64,000 nucleotides of DNA from Sphingomonas caeni (GCF_026013415.1 NZ_JAPDOK010000003.1:434001-498000); one strand, 5' to 3'. Shown: positions 34,829 through 44,537, counted from the stretch's first letter. The notes: generated from the letters alone by a model not told the origin. Program-made: numbers and translations.

Positions 34829-36223
34829 ATGAGCGAGTGGTGGGTCGGCGCATTTGTGATCGCCATCGTGGCGCTGGGATTGCTTTCCCGGCTGCCGATG
34901 TTCCGCAGCGCGCTCGCGCCGATCGGGCCCTATGTCGAAAAGGAGACGCTCGCCGCCTTCGCGCTCGGTGTCTCCTCGGGCTTTCCCTATGCGATGATCG
35001 GCGCGACGCTGACCACGCGGCTCGCGCAGTCGGGGATCGACAAGAAGACGGTCACCGCCTTCACGCTGGCCTTCCTCGTCTACAACTTCAAACCGCTCTG
35101 GGCGTGGGTGGTTGAGGGTGTGCGGCTGCCGCTGATCGGCGGGCTCGGCCAGCGCGTCTCCTGGCTGCTGTTTGCGGGCGTGCTGGTGATGGCGGCGGTG
35201 CTCAATCTTGCGCTGGTCGATCCCAAGGCGAGTATCGAAGCGACCGTCGTCGCCGCCGTGCTGGTCGGCTTGGCGGGCGCAACCTTCGATATCGTGATCG
35301 ACGCCTATCGTATCGAGACCCTGCAACCCCGCCAGCTCGCCGTCGGTTCGGGGATGACCCAATATGGCTGGCGCATCGGATCCGTGATGGCTGGCGGGCT
35401 CGCGCTGCTCGTTTCGGCGCGGTTGGGATGGACGACCGGCTATGCGCTCTGTGCTGCGTTCGCGCTGCCGGCGATGCTGACCGGCCTGTTCCTCGGCGAA
35501 CCCGATCGGCACCGCCCAATCGCCGGCAAACGCGGCATCGGCGAAATCTGGGCGTCGATCATCGGCCCGTTTCTCGAATTCTTCGGACGCAAGGGCGCAT
35601 TTCTCGTGCTGGTTTTCATCCTGATCCACAAGATCGGCGATACGCTCGGGCAGCTCACCGTGCGGCTGCTGTACAACGATCTGGGTTATTCGAACGACGA
35701 GATCGCGTTCTACGATGTGGGCATCGGATTCTGGGCCTATCTCATCGGCATTTTCGTCGGCGGTTACCTCTATTCGCGGTTGGGCATGAAGCGATCTGTG
35801 CTGCTCAGCCTCGTGCTGATGGCGGTGTCGAATGCGAGCTTTGCCGGGCTTGCCGTGCTGGGGCACAATAATCTGGCGATGGCGGGCGCGCAGGGCTTCG
35901 AGAATTTCGCGAGCGGGATCGGCGGCGTGACCGTGATCGCCTATTTCTCGATGCTCGCGGACCTGCGCTACACGGCGGCACAGTTCGCGCTGATCTCGGC
36001 GGCCGCAAGCATCGTCGGGCGCATCGTCACCGGCAACCCCAAATACGGTGCCGGCTGGATGATCGAGAAGCTCGGTTACGTCGATTTCTACATCTTCACC
36101 ACATTGGTCGCGCTGCCGGGCGTCTTCCTCTTCTGGTGGATGATGCGCGCCGGGCTGATCGACCAGTCGATCGGCACCGCCGGCACGGTGGAGGCCGAGA
36201 CCGAGAGCAAGGCCGCGAGCTGA
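34829..36223 (+). CDS. MFS transporter, AmpG-like
   Basis: 464-residue permease with about 12-14 helices. The N terminal region has ALGVSSGFPYAMIGATLTTR followed by KTVTAFTLAF and a GATFDIVIDAYRIETL segment, which resembles AmpG muropeptide permeases. If so it would import GlcNAc-anhydromuropeptides for cell-wall recycling. The start follows CGGAGGGG by nine bases. The next gene starts three bases after its stop, so these two form an operon. Sugar or other solute specificity cannot be excluded. Confidence 0.8.
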   Translation: MSEWWVGAFVIAIVALGLLSRLPMFRSALAPIGPYVEKETLAAFALGVSSGFPYAMIGATLTTRLAQSGIDKKTVTAFTLAFLVYNFKPLWAWVVEGVRLPLIGGLGQRVSWLLFAGVLVMAAVLNLALVDPKASIEATVVAAVLVGLAGATFDIVIDAYRIETLQPRQLAVGSGMTQYGWRIGSVMAGGLALLVSARLGWTTGYALCAAFALPAMLTGLFLGEPDRHRPIAGKRGIGEIWASIIGPFLEFFGRKGAFLVLVFILIHKIGDTLGQLTVRLLYNDLGYSNDEIAFYDVGIGFWAYLIGIFVGGYLYSRLGMKRSVLLSLVLMAVSNASFAGLAVLGHNNLAMAGAQGFENFASGIGGVTVIAYFSMLADLRYTAAQFALISAAASIVGRIVTGNPKYGAGWMIEKLGYVDFYIFTTLVALPGVFLFWWMMRAGLIDQSIGTAGTVEAETESKAAS

Positions 36224-36226
36224 TCC

Positions 36227-36982
36227 ATGCTCTTCTATATCGGCATTATCATCCTGGACGTGGCGTGCCTGATCCATCTCGTGAGGACGGGGCGGAACAC
36301 GCTGTGGCTGAGTGCGATCATCTTCATGCCGGTGGCGGGGGCGCTCGCCTATTTCGTCGTCGAGGTGCTGCCGGGCATGCGGCACGATCGCCATGTCCGC
36401 ACCGCGCGGGCGCGGGCGATCCAGGCGCTCGACCCCAAGCGCCAGGTGCGCGCGGCGCGCGACGCGCTCGACCTGTCCGACACCGCCGAGAACCGGCTGA
36501 AGCTGGCCGATGCGCTGGTCGGTCTGGGCGAACACGCCGAGGCAATCCCCTATTATCGCGAGGCGATCCGGATGACCGCGGGCGATCCCGATGTCCGCAC
36601 GCAAGGCAAGCTCGCCGCCGCGCTCTACGAGACCGGGCAGGGGGCGGAGGCGCTGGCGCTGCTCGATGCGGCCGATCCGCCGCTCGGCCAGAGCGAGCGC
36701 GACCGGCAACAGCTGCTGCGCGGCAAGATCCTCGAGCATCTCGGGCGCAAGGACGAGGCGCTCGAACTCTATGAGGACGTCGTCACCCGCCTGCCCGGCG
36801 AGGAGGCGCGCTGCCGCTATGCCGCGCTGCTGCTCGACCAGGGATGGGACCGCAAGGCGATCGTGGTGCTCGAGGAAGTGGAGAGCCGGATGAAGCGTCT
36901 CGACCGGCTCCAGCGCGCGGCCGACGCCGACATGTATCGCTGGGCAACCGAGACGCTCGCGCGGTTGAGGGCTGCCAAGTGA
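36227..36982 (+). CDS. membrane-anchored TPR protein, 251 aa
   Basis: Two N-terminal helices (FYIGIIILDVACLIHLV and the following LWLSAIIFMPVAGALAYFVV) resemble the PLDc_N membrane hairpin of phospholipase-type proteins. Residues about 80-240 then form tetratricopeptide-like repeats: ENRLKLADALVGLGEHAEAI, then RTQGKLAAALYETGQGAEAL and so on. The soluble part may scaffold partners at the membrane. It overlaps the next gene by four bases (GTGA). It is in an operon behind the AmpG-like permease. Confidence 0.82.
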   Translation: MLFYIGIIILDVACLIHLVRTGRNTLWLSAIIFMPVAGALAYFVVEVLPGMRHDRHVRTARARAIQALDPKRQVRAARDALDLSDTAENRLKLADALVGLGEHAEAIPYYREAIRMTAGDPDVRTQGKLAAALYETGQGAEALALLDAADPPLGQSERDRQQLLRGKILEHLGRKDEALELYEDVVTRLPGEEARCRYAALLLDQGWDRKAIVVLEEVESRMKRLDRLQRAADADMYRWATETLARLRAAK

Positions 36983-37434
36983 AGCGGCGCACGCTCTGGA
37001 TCGCCGCGGCGGCCTTGCTGGTGCTCAGCGCCGGCTGGTATTTCGAATCCCCTTGGTGGACGCTGTGGCGCATGGCCGGCGCCGCCGAGGCGCATGATGT
37101 GAAGACGCTGTCGGCCTATATCGACTATCGCGCGGTGCGCGAGGATATGCGCGCGCGGATCAACGCCCGGATCCATGAACGCGGCGGACTGGCGCGGCGA
37201 ATCGGCGGGACGCTGGAGAAGGCGGTGATGGGCGCGGCGATCCGGCCCGAGGGGCTGCGCGCGAGCTTCCTGATTTCGGGCATCACCGGCGAAGGGAAGC
37301 CGCTCGGCCCCGGCGACATCTGGGTGCTGCGCGACAGCTTCAGCCAGTTCCGCATGGTTCGGCGCGACGGGAAGGGAAAGACGCTCGTCTTCCGCCGCGA
37401 ATGGCTGTGGTGGAAGCTGGTGGCGGTCGGTTAG
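36979..37434 (+). CDS. DUF2939 family membrane-anchored protein
   Basis: GTG start overlapping the TPR stop (GTGA) gives VKRRTLWIAAAALLVLSAGWYF, an N-terminal anchor, then a soluble periplasmic domain: SPWWTLWRMAGAAEAHDVKTLSAYIDYRAVREDM, which matches the DUF2939 family (PWTTLYQLRQAVESRDAAAL style). Length 151 aa. The AmpG-TPR-DUF2939 arrangement suggests an envelope function. The role of DUF2939 is unknown. Downstream is an inverted repeat element. Confidence 0.8.
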   Translation: MKRRTLWIAAAALLVLSAGWYFESPWWTLWRMAGAAEAHDVKTLSAYIDYRAVREDMRARINARIHERGGLARRIGGTLEKAVMGAAIRPEGLRASFLISGITGEGKPLGPGDIWVLRDSFSQFRMVRRDGKGKTLVFRREWLWWKLVAVG

Positions 37435-37458
37435 GGGCCGTACTCGACCAATTTGAAT

Positions 37459-37541
37459 CGTCATCCCGGCGAAAGCCGGGACCCAGGAATCACTGGCGAT
37501 ACCGTTCGTGGCTCTGGGTCCCGGCTTTCGCCGGGATGACG
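37459..37541. repeat. inverted-repeat element C, copy 1
   Basis: Perfect 28-base inverted repeat (arms 37459-37486 and 37514-37541, starting CGTCATCCCGGCGAAAGCCG) around a 27-base loop. Each arm is itself a small hairpin because CCGGC-GAAA-GCCGG folds. This is the REP-like GTCATCCCGGCGAAAGCCGGGA family common in alphaproteobacteria, here between convergent DUF2939 and DUF6628 genes. Confidence 0.9.
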
Positions 37542-37566
37542 GGGTTCCAACCTGGTCGAATACCCG

Positions 37567-37989
37567 TCAGAGCGGAAGCCCCAGGTCCGCGAAGGCGTTC
37601 GACAGGGCATGCGCGGTGGCGAGGACGCTTCCCGCGTCGCGCACGCCGAGCAGGTCGCGGAGCAGCAGTCCCGCCGTCTCGGGATTCTCGCGTACCCGCC
37701 CGAGCACCGCGAGCAGGGTCGCCTCCGATCCGGTCATGCGCGGACAGCACCATGGCGCGATCGTGATCGGCCCCGCCGAGGCGCGCGCCATATCCGCCAT
37801 CAGCGCGCGCAGCAGCACCAGCGGCCGCTGGAACCCCTTGCCGAACGCCGTCACGAAGGCGTTTGCCGCGCAGGCGTCGTTCAGCCCGTGCATTCCCATC
37901 TGCCGCACCCCGAACAGCAACAGCCGCGCGCCGGCATCGTCGGGCTGCAGGGCGGGGAGGCTTTCGGTGAGCGGGGAAACTGGGGGCAT
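37567..37989 (-). CDS. DUF6628-like hypothetical protein, 140 aa
   Basis: The ATG at 37989 has GGAG seven bases upstream and is preferred over a GTG at 38004. The protein has a mainly helical, small-residue-rich sequence with LLFGVRQMGMHGLNDACAANAFV, then GKGFQRPLVLLRALMADMARAS, then IAPWCCPRMTGSEATLL; this matches a small sphingomonad family I recall as DUF6628. The paired cysteines in PWCCPRM may bind metal. Function unknown. A three-block upstream element (38126-38264) precedes it. Confidence 0.7.
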   Translation of the reverse strand: MPPVSPLTESLPALQPDDAGARLLLFGVRQMGMHGLNDACAANAFVTAFGKGFQRPLVLLRALMADMARASAGPITIAPWCCPRMTGSEATLLAVLGRVRENPETAGLLLRDLLGVRDAGSVLATAHALSNAFADLGLPL

Positions 37990-38125
37990 GGGAGACTCCG
38001 GCACGTTACGCCGCCAGTCTCGCCAATCTGCTATTGATAGTCAATCGCAATAAAGATGGAGCGTTGACTGGCAGTCGGCGCCTGGGCTTTGCAGGGCATG
38101 GTTGGGCGAGTCCGCTCCCAAGCCC

Positions 38126-38264
38126 TTGCAATGTAGGATTTCGCCTGCTTGGCTCGCGCAGCCGGTCGCTCTGGCCGCTCTTTGACGCTCCTGACGAACG
38201 AGGCGTTTTCCCCGGGAAACCGCGCGGCGCAAACCAAGCGCGATAGTGTGAAGCCAGTGTCAAC
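38126..38264 (-). repeat. three-block upstream element F, copy 1
   Basis: Read on the minus strand: block 1 GTTGACACTGGCTTCACACT (38264-38245), block 2 GTCAAAGAGCGGCC (38186-38173), block 3 with core GAAATCCTACATTGCAA (within 38152-38126). The same three blocks, in the same order and similar spacing, are at 44538-44683 before ndk. Together with flanks it fills most of the 323-base gap between DUF6628 and rsmA; short ORFs across it look like noise. Remaining gap bases carry no other recognisable feature. Confidence 0.75.
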
Positions 38265-38312
38265 TTTCACATGCTGGGACGGTCCAGCCTGGCGCGCTAT
38301 CGAGTCCGGACC

Positions 38313-39131
38313 CTAGGCGCTCAACGCCCGCGCCAGCGCCACGAACTCCGCGACCGAGACCGTCTCGGCGCGGCGGCTCGAATCGATGCCGAGCCGCTCC
38401 ATCGCCGCGAGCGCTCCGGGCACGCCCTTCAGGCTCTGGCGCAGCATCTTGCGGCGCTGGCCGAATGCCGCCGCGGTGAGGGCTTCCAGCGTCTTGAACT
38501 TGACCCCCTCCGGCTCCGCGGCGGGCACGATATGCACCACCGCTGACATCACCTTGGGCGGCGGGGTGAAGGCGGAACGGTGGACCGTCATCGCGATCTT
38601 CGCGGTCGATCGCCACTGCGCCAGCACCGCCAGCCGCCCATAGGCGTCGGTATCGACGGCGGCGACGATCCGCTCGGCCACCTCCTTCTGGAACATCAGC
38701 GTCAGGCTCGCCCACCACGGCTCCCACGCCGCCGAGAGCCACCCGACCAGCAGTGCGGTGCCGACATTATAGGGCAGGTTGGCCACGACATGCGGCTTGC
38801 CGGCGAACAGGGCAGGGGCATCGACCGCCAGCGCGTCGCCCTCGATGACGCGCAGCTTGCCCGGAAACGCCTCGCCCAGCTCAGCCAGCGCCGGAATGCA
38901 CCGCCGGTCCCGCTCGACCGCAGCCACGCTGGCGCCCGCTTCCAGCAGCGCCCGCGTCAGCCCGCCGGGCCCGGGCCCCACCTCGAATACCTCGGCCCCC
39001 TCCAGATCCCCCGGCACCCGCGCGATCCGCGCAAGCAATTGGCCGTCGAACAGGAAGTTCTGGCCCAGCGCCTTGCTGGCGCTCAGCCCATATCTCTGGA
39101 TGACATCGCGAAGCGGGGGTAGGTCGGTCAT
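38313..39131 (-). CDS. rsmA: 16S rRNA (adenine(1518)-N6/adenine(1519)-N6)-dimethyltransferase
   Basis: KsgA, which dimethylates two adjacent adenines in the 3' helix of 16S rRNA, 272 aa. N-terminal [14 protein letters not shown] is family-specific; SAM motif [16 protein letters not shown]; then the catalytic NLPYNVGT (about residue 115) and [11 protein letters not shown]. The ATG at 39131 has a weak ribosome site and a TTG two codons earlier is possible. It starts 10 bases after the pdxA stop, so the two are co-transcribed as in many proteobacteria. Confidence 0.96.
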   Translation of the reverse strand: MTDLPPLRDVIQRYGLSASKALGQNFLFDGQLLARIARVPGDLEGAEVFEVGPGPGGLTRALLEAGASVAAVERDRRCIPALAELGEAFPGKLRVIEGDALAVDAPALFAGKPHVVANLPYNVGTALLVGWLSAAWEPWWASLTLMFQKEVAERIVAAVDTDAYGRLAVLAQWRSTAKIAMTVHRSAFTPPPKVMSAVVHIVPAAEPEGVKFKTLEALTAAAFGQRRKMLRQSLKGVPGALAAMERLGIDSSRRAETVSVAEFVALARALSA

Positions 39132-39141
39132 CGCCAAAGAC

Positions 39142-40152
39142 TTAAGGCGTCCCGGCGGTGACGAGTTCGGCGCGGTGTTGCGCGGCGGAGGCGGCCATGC
39201 GGATCGCGGCGATCATCGCGCCGGGGTTCGCCTCGTCCTTGCCCGCGATCCCGAACGCGGTGCCGTGATCGGGCGAGGTGCGCACGATCGGCAGCCCCAA
39301 TGTGGTGTTCACGCCGTCGTCGAAGTGCAAGGTCTTGAGCGGCACCAGCGCCTGGTCGTGATAGCAGCACATCGCCACGTCATAGCCGGCGCGGGCACGC
39401 GGGTGGAACATCGTGTCGGCGGCGAAGGGGCCCACCGCGTCGATCCCCTCCTCGCGGAGCTGCTCGATCGCGGGCTTGAGCAGTTCGATCTCCTCGCGCC
39501 CGATCGCGCCGCCCTCGCCGGCATGCGGGTTGAGCCCGGCAAAGGCGAGCCGTGGCCGCTCGATCCCGAAATTGCGGTACAGCCCGCGCGCGGTCACCCG
39601 CGCCTTGGCGAGGATCAGCTCGATCGAGAGCAGGCCCGGCACATCCTTGAGCGCGACATGGACGGTGATCGGCACCACGCGCAGCGTCGGACCGGCGAGC
39701 ATCATCACTGCATTCTCGCTCGAAACGCCACAGCGTTCGGCGACGAACTCGGTCTGGCCGGGATGGGTGAAGCCGATATCGTAGAGCTGCGCCTTGGAGA
39801 CCGGCCCGGTGACCAGCCCGCCGACCGCGTCCGACGAACGTGCCATCCCGACCGCGAGTTCGAGCGATTGCAGCGCGCAGCGCGCGCCGTCGATATCGGG
39901 CTTGCCGGGGACGATCTCGCCGGTATCGGCGACCGAGATTACCGGCAGCGCGCTCGGAAACACCGCCGCCGCCTCTTCGGGGCCCGAGATGCGCTGAACC
40001 GGCCCATCCCACACCGCGGCGATCGCGCGCTCGTCGCCCACCGCGAAGAAGGGCGCGAGCGAATGCAGCTCGCGCGCCTTCCACGCCTTGGCGGTGATCT
40101 CGGGGCCGACCCCGGCAGGGTCCCCCATCGCGATGGCGAGCGGCAGGTTCAT
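39142..40152 (-). CDS. pdxA: 4-hydroxythreonine-4-phosphate dehydrogenase
   Basis: Vitamin B6 synthesis: oxidises 4-phosphohydroxy-L-threonine. 336 aa. N terminal [20 protein letters not shown] is the family start. [13 protein letters not shown] (about residue 135), [10 protein letters not shown] (about 240) and the metal-binding [12 protein letters not shown] (about 273) are all intact. It follows surA by 20 bases and precedes rsmA by 10, the classic surA-pdxA-rsmA operon. Confidence 0.97.
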   Translation of the reverse strand: MNLPLAIAMGDPAGVGPEITAKAWKARELHSLAPFFAVGDERAIAAVWDGPVQRISGPEEAAAVFPSALPVISVADTGEIVPGKPDIDGARCALQSLELAVGMARSSDAVGGLVTGPVSKAQLYDIGFTHPGQTEFVAERCGVSSENAVMMLAGPTLRVVPITVHVALKDVPGLLSIELILAKARVTARGLYRNFGIERPRLAFAGLNPHAGEGGAIGREEIELLKPAIEQLREEGIDAVGPFAADTMFHPRARAGYDVAMCCYHDQALVPLKTLHFDDGVNTTLGLPIVRTSPDHGTAFGIAGKDEANPGAMIAAIRMAASAAQHRAELVTAGTP

Positions 40153-40172
40153 CGCTCGCGCATCTCCCTCAC

Positions 40173-41543
40173 TCAGCGATATTCGATGATCGCATCGCGG
40201 CGAAGATCGCGCAGCATGCGCTCGGCGCGCAGATTGGTGCGCTTCTCGATCTCCTGATCCTCGATCTGCGCCGCCGACGGCAGGCCCACCGCGGGCGGAT
40301 CGTCGCGGCCGCAGAGCACGAGGACGCGCACGCCCTGATCGATCGATCCGAACGGCTGGGTCGCCTGGCCGACCTGGAGGCCGAGCATGATGTCCTGGAG
40401 CGGTGCCGGCAGCTGCTTGACCACGAGATTGTCGTTGGTGACGACCTCGGCGCCGATCGTGCCGGCCACGCGCTCGGCATCGCCGCAGCCCTGCATCGTG
40501 CTGGTCGCCTTGGCGAAATCGGCGGCGCGCTGGGTCGCCTGGGTTTCGTTCGTGCCGGGAGGGAAGGTGATCGTCAGCTGCTTGAGGCTCAGCTTGGCGT
40601 CCTTCGGATCGGCGCGGAGCACCTGGCGCTTTTCGGCCAGATAGATGATCGAGAAGCCGCCGGGGACCTCGATCGGGCCCGCGATCTGGCCCGCGCTCAT
40701 CTGCTTGCCCGCGGCCTGAAGCTGCTCGGGGAGCAGGGGCAGGCGGATCCAGCCGAGATCGCCGCCGGTCGCCTTGGTGGTGGCTTCGGAATTGACGCGC
40801 GCCAGATATTCGAATGGCGTACCCTGCTTGAGCTGCTCGATGATGCGTTGCTGGGCGGCAAAGACATCATTGGCGCGATCGGGCGTCGCGTACATGAAGA
40901 TTTCGAAGAAGTGATACTCGTCGGTGCCCTGATCGGCGGTCAGGCGGTCGAGGATCGCCTGGATCTCGGCCTGGCTGACATTGATGTCGACGCGGGCGCG
41001 CAGCAGCCGGCCCCAGGCGAGTTCGCCCTCGATCTGGCGCTTGATCGAGCGCTCCGACGATCCGATCTGGCGCAGCCAGGCGCGCATTTCGTCCGGGCTG
41101 CGCTTGAAGCTCGCCGCGACGCGATCGAAGCTCTTGTCGATCTCCTCGCGCGTGACCTTGATCTTGTCGGCGGCGGCGGCCTGGATCTGCAGCGTCTCGT
41201 CGATCAGCTGGCGCAGCACGGTGAGGCGCAGCCGCTGCATATCCTCGGGCTGGAGCTTGAAATCGTTGAGCGCGACGATCAGCGCGACGCGCTGATCGAC
41301 ATCGGTGCCGGTGATGACCGTATCGTTGACGACCGCTGTCGCCTTGCGGATGTTGGGGTCGGCCTTGCCGAAGATCTGCAGGTTGGCGGGCAGATCGAGG
41401 CCTGCGCCGGGAACCGTCTCATCGGGAACCACCTGCGCCATCGCGGGAACCGAAACCATGGTCAGGCCGAGCGCCAGTACCATCGCGCGGGCCGTCCGGA
41501 CCGCCGTCGCAACACCAATGTTCACGTGAACCTTTACCCTCAT
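40173..41543 (-). CDS. surA: periplasmic chaperone and peptidyl-prolyl isomerase SurA
   Basis: Outer-membrane protein chaperone, 456 aa. The N terminus MRVKVHVNIGVATAVRTARA then VLALGLTMVSVPAMAQ is an extended signal peptide. The SurA N-terminal chaperone domain spans about residues 60-185, followed by one clear parvulin (PPIase) domain at about 195-310 (VFAAQQRIIEQLKQGTPFEYLAR, DLGWIRLPLLP) and a second, more divergent C-terminal domain. It lies 81 bases downstream of lptD, its best-known client, in the same operon. Confidence 0.94.
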   Translation of the reverse strand: MRVKVHVNIGVATAVRTARAMVLALGLTMVSVPAMAQVVPDETVPGAGLDLPANLQIFGKADPNIRKATAVVNDTVITGTDVDQRVALIVALNDFKLQPEDMQRLRLTVLRQLIDETLQIQAAAADKIKVTREEIDKSFDRVAASFKRSPDEMRAWLRQIGSSERSIKRQIEGELAWGRLLRARVDINVSQAEIQAILDRLTADQGTDEYHFFEIFMYATPDRANDVFAAQQRIIEQLKQGTPFEYLARVNSEATTKATGGDLGWIRLPLLPEQLQAAGKQMSAGQIAGPIEVPGGFSIIYLAEKRQVLRADPKDAKLSLKQLTITFPPGTNETQATQRAADFAKATSTMQGCGDAERVAGTIGAEVVTNDNLVVKQLPAPLQDIMLGLQVGQATQPFGSIDQGVRVLVLCGRDDPPAVGLPSAAQIEDQEIEKRTNLRAERMLRDLRRDAIIEYR

Positions 41544-41624
41544 CCTATGCGGAGATTGGGCGGCATACTGCGCAATTGTGCCTGAACCAAGGCTTATCGG
41601 AGGCCTTCGCCTCCGCGATTTTCC

Positions 41625-43967
41625 CTAGAAACCGAGATTCTTGAACGACACCGACAGGATATAGCTGTTGCCGCGCCGCGCGTCGCCGGTCTCTTCGTAA
41701 TCGCGCTTCCAGGTGAGGCCGAGCCTCAGGCAATCATCCTCATAGGTGATGCCCAGCCGGTGACGCACCGGCTCGAAGCCGTCGGACTGTGAGAGGATGT
41801 CCTCGTTGCGGTCGGTCAGGTCGATCAGCACCGATCCCGAGACCGACCAGAAGCGCGAGACCTGGACGCGCGCGCCGATGCGCGCTTCCTCGCGGTCCTG
41901 AAGGTCCTCGAGGCTCGGGCCGATATCGCGGTTGAGGCGGAGATAGCCGAGCTGGACATAGGTGCCGCGCGACCCGACCGTGACGTCGACTTCGTTGCGG
42001 CGGAACGCCAGATTGTCCTTGTCGATGCGATAGCGGTGCGTGAAGGCCACGAAATCGCGGAAGCGGATCACCGTGCGGCCGACGATATCCGAGACGCGGC
42101 CGTTGAGCCCGGTACCGTCGGGGAAGATCGTCGGACGCGACGAGAGCCGGTAGCTCTGGCCGATATTCGCGTCGAGACTGAAGCCCGGCAGCAGCAGCGA
42201 ATAATCGACGCCCCAGGTGATGCGCGTCGAATCCTCGAACCGGTCGTAGCCGGGGAAGCGATTGAGCGCGAACAGGTTCGAATCCTCGAGATCGACCGCG
42301 CGCGCATCCTCGTTGGGGACGGCAAGATTCTCGATCGGCGGCGCCGCGACGATCTGGATGCGGGGAGTGATCCGCTGAGTGCCGCCCATGAAGGGGCCGA
42401 CCAGCGGCCATTTCATGTCGAGCGCGACCGCGGCGACCCCGCGGAACCGGAAGCCCTCGTCGCCGCGATAGCTGGGGACGCTGGTCAGCAGCGTGTCGTG
42501 CGCATTGTAGACATCGGCACGGGCATAGCCGGTAAGGGTGATTTCCTGCCCCCAGGCGGTGAGCCTGCGCAGATCCCAGCGCGCCGAGGCGAACGCGCGC
42601 TGCGAATCCTGCCCCTCGGTCCGCCCGATCGCGAGCGTGTTGAACTGAAGCTCGACGCGGCCGCCGATGAAGCCGTCGTTGAAGCGGCGGCGATAATCGA
42701 CCTCGGGCAGGACGAACGGTTGCAGCCCCTGCCGGTCGCCGATCCGCAGCGTCTGCACCGCCCACCCGTTGATCGCGAGGTAGCTGTTCTCATCGACCCG
42801 CTCGACCCGGATATTGTTGCGCAGCCGGTCGTCGCGCGAAATATCGTAGCGGCGCAGGAAGGTGCGGTCGCTGGTGAGCCGGAGCGATCCGCTGACGCTC
42901 CAATTGGGATCGAGCTGATAGCGGCCCGCGGCGTCGAAATAGCCGCGAAAGTCGTTCTTCGAGGTGGCGGGCGTCACCGGGACCGTCAGGTCGTCGGCGC
43001 GGCGGCTATAGGTGCCATAGGCCGCGACGCGGAACGCGCCGAGGGAATTGATCTCGCGATACTCGGCCGAGACCATCGGCAGCACCCCGGTATAGACGCG
43101 CGGGGTGACCGTCAGGTCGCGATTGGGACCGAGGCTGAAGAAATAGGGCAGGGCGAACTGGAGGCCGTTGGTGCGGTTGTAGCGCAGGTCGGGCGTCAGG
43201 AAGCCGTCGTCGCTATTGCCGCCGACGGGGTGCGAGAAGACCGGCAGCGGAATCGTCGCGAAGCCGAACACAGAGATGCGCGCGCCGGTGTAGCGCAGCC
43301 GGCCGAGTTCCGGGTTGTAGACCACCTTGTCGGCGGTGATCTTCCAGCTCGGCTCCTTGGGACAGCCGTCCGAACCGGTGACCGAGCAAGCGGTATAGGC
43401 GGCGTCGTAGACGGTGATCACCCCGTCCTCGCGCACCCCGCGCTTCGCCGCGATGCGGCCGCCGGCATCGAGCACGACGAGCATATTCTCGACGACGCCG
43501 TCCTTGAGCGAATCGGTCAGCTCGATACGGTCCCCATAGGCCGTGTCGCCTTCGGGATTGGTGATGACGATATTGCCCTCGGCCACGACCCGGCCGGTCT
43601 TGCGGTTCCAGATGACGCGGTCGGCGCGAAGCCGGTCGCTGCGGCGATAGAGGCGGACGTCGCCGCTCGCGGTGACGACATCGGCGTTATAGTCATAGTC
43701 GAGCTGGTCGGCGGTGAACTGGATCTGGTCGGGGTCCTGCGAGACGGCAGGGCCGGGCGGCGGAAGATCGACGGCCGGGGTCTGGAGATCGGCGGTGGTC
43801 GGCGAATCGTCGGCCGCGGGCGGTACGGCCTTGACCGTGTCCTGCGGCGCCGCCGCGCTGTCGCCGGCGGGCGGCGGAGGCGCGGTGACCTCCTGCGCAA
43901 ATGCCGGCGCGGAGACGCAAAGCATCAACGGTACCGCGCCCGAAAGCAGCAGGGCCTTGCGCGTCAC
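41625..43967 (-). CDS. lptD: LPS-assembly protein LptD
   Basis: Outer-membrane beta-barrel that, with LptE, inserts lipopolysaccharide into the outer leaflet. 780 aa. After a signal peptide (AVPLMLCVSAPAFAQ) and a Pro/Asp-rich linker, the LptD N-terminal beta-jellyroll (OstA-like) begins IQFTADQLDYDYNADVVTASGDVRLYR and runs to about residue 200. The remaining 500 residues are alternating amphipathic strands ending in aromatic VSFKNLGF, an outer membrane C terminus. Cysteines for disulfide maturation are present (ACSVTGSDGC, DDCLRLG). Confidence 0.95.
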   Translation of the reverse strand: MTRKALLLSGAVPLMLCVSAPAFAQEVTAPPPPAGDSAAAPQDTVKAVPPAADDSPTTADLQTPAVDLPPPGPAVSQDPDQIQFTADQLDYDYNADVVTASGDVRLYRRSDRLRADRVIWNRKTGRVVAEGNIVITNPEGDTAYGDRIELTDSLKDGVVENMLVVLDAGGRIAAKRGVREDGVITVYDAAYTACSVTGSDGCPKEPSWKITADKVVYNPELGRLRYTGARISVFGFATIPLPVFSHPVGGNSDDGFLTPDLRYNRTNGLQFALPYFFSLGPNRDLTVTPRVYTGVLPMVSAEYREINSLGAFRVAAYGTYSRRADDLTVPVTPATSKNDFRGYFDAAGRYQLDPNWSVSGSLRLTSDRTFLRRYDISRDDRLRNNIRVERVDENSYLAINGWAVQTLRIGDRQGLQPFVLPEVDYRRRFNDGFIGGRVELQFNTLAIGRTEGQDSQRAFASARWDLRRLTAWGQEITLTGYARADVYNAHDTLLTSVPSYRGDEGFRFRGVAAVALDMKWPLVGPFMGGTQRITPRIQIVAAPPIENLAVPNEDARAVDLEDSNLFALNRFPGYDRFEDSTRITWGVDYSLLLPGFSLDANIGQSYRLSSRPTIFPDGTGLNGRVSDIVGRTVIRFRDFVAFTHRYRIDKDNLAFRRNEVDVTVGSRGTYVQLGYLRLNRDIGPSLEDLQDREEARIGARVQVSRFWSVSGSVLIDLTDRNEDILSQSDGFEPVRHRLGITYEDDCLRLGLTWKRDYEETGDARRGNSYILSVSFKNLGF

Positions 43968-44088
43968 TCTAACGTCCCACCTCTAAAACCCTGCGCGCGG
44001 CGCGCCGACTGCCCGCCTATCGCACCGGATACAGCGCTCCGCAACGCCGGGTGTTCCATGGCCCTGCAGTTGGCGTTATCCGGGAGCG

Positions 44089-44529
44089 ATGCAGGTCGAT
44101 TTCTACCACCTCACCCGCGCGCCGCTCGAACGCGTGCTGCCGACGATCGCGCAGAAGGTGCTCGAGGGCGGCGGGCGGCTGCTGATCGTCGCGGAGGAGG
44201 ACGGCGCCCGGGCCAGGCTCGACCAGTTGCTGTGGAGCTTCTCGCCCGAGAGTTTCCTGCCGCATGCCCGGGCCGGGGCGGGCGACGATGCCGCGCAGCC
44301 GGTGCTGATCGCGGGCGAGGCGGAACCCGGCAACGGCGCGCGCAACATCGCTCTGGTCGACGGCTTGTGGCGCGACGCCGCGCTGGCGTTCGACCGTGCG
44401 TTCCATTTTTTCGGCGAGGATCATATCGCCGAGGCGCGCGCGGCCTGGCGCGGGCTGGCGGACAAGCCGGATGTCGTCCGCAACTATTGGAAGCAGGACG
44501 ATAACGGGCGCTGGGAAAAGGCAGCCTGA
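44089..44529 (+). CDS. holC: DNA polymerase III chi subunit
   Basis: 146-residue chi subunit, which links the clamp loader to single-strand binding protein. The start MQVDFYHLTRAPLERVLPTI is typical; QKVLEGGGRLLIVAEEDG, DQLLWSFSPESFLPHARAGAG and the terminal YWKQDDNGRWEKAA complete the family pattern. It diverges from lptD with 121 bases between start codons. Its stop is eight bases before element F copy 2. Confidence 0.94.
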   Translation: MQVDFYHLTRAPLERVLPTIAQKVLEGGGRLLIVAEEDGARARLDQLLWSFSPESFLPHARAGAGDDAAQPVLIAGEAEPGNGARNIALVDGLWRDAALAFDRAFHFFGEDHIAEARAAWRGLADKPDVVRNYWKQDDNGRWEKAA

Positions 44530-44537
44530 GCGCGGAA

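Noticed and set aside
34829..36223. Assigning AmpG with a role in beta-lactamase induction together with the serine hydrolase at 2627.
   Set aside because: The genes are 31 kb apart, there is no ampR or ampC beside either, and AmpG assignment is only family-level.
38006..38270. Several overlapping ORFs of 60-85 residues in the gap before rsmA.
   Set aside because: They lie across the three-block element on both strands, with no conserved composition or ribosome site.
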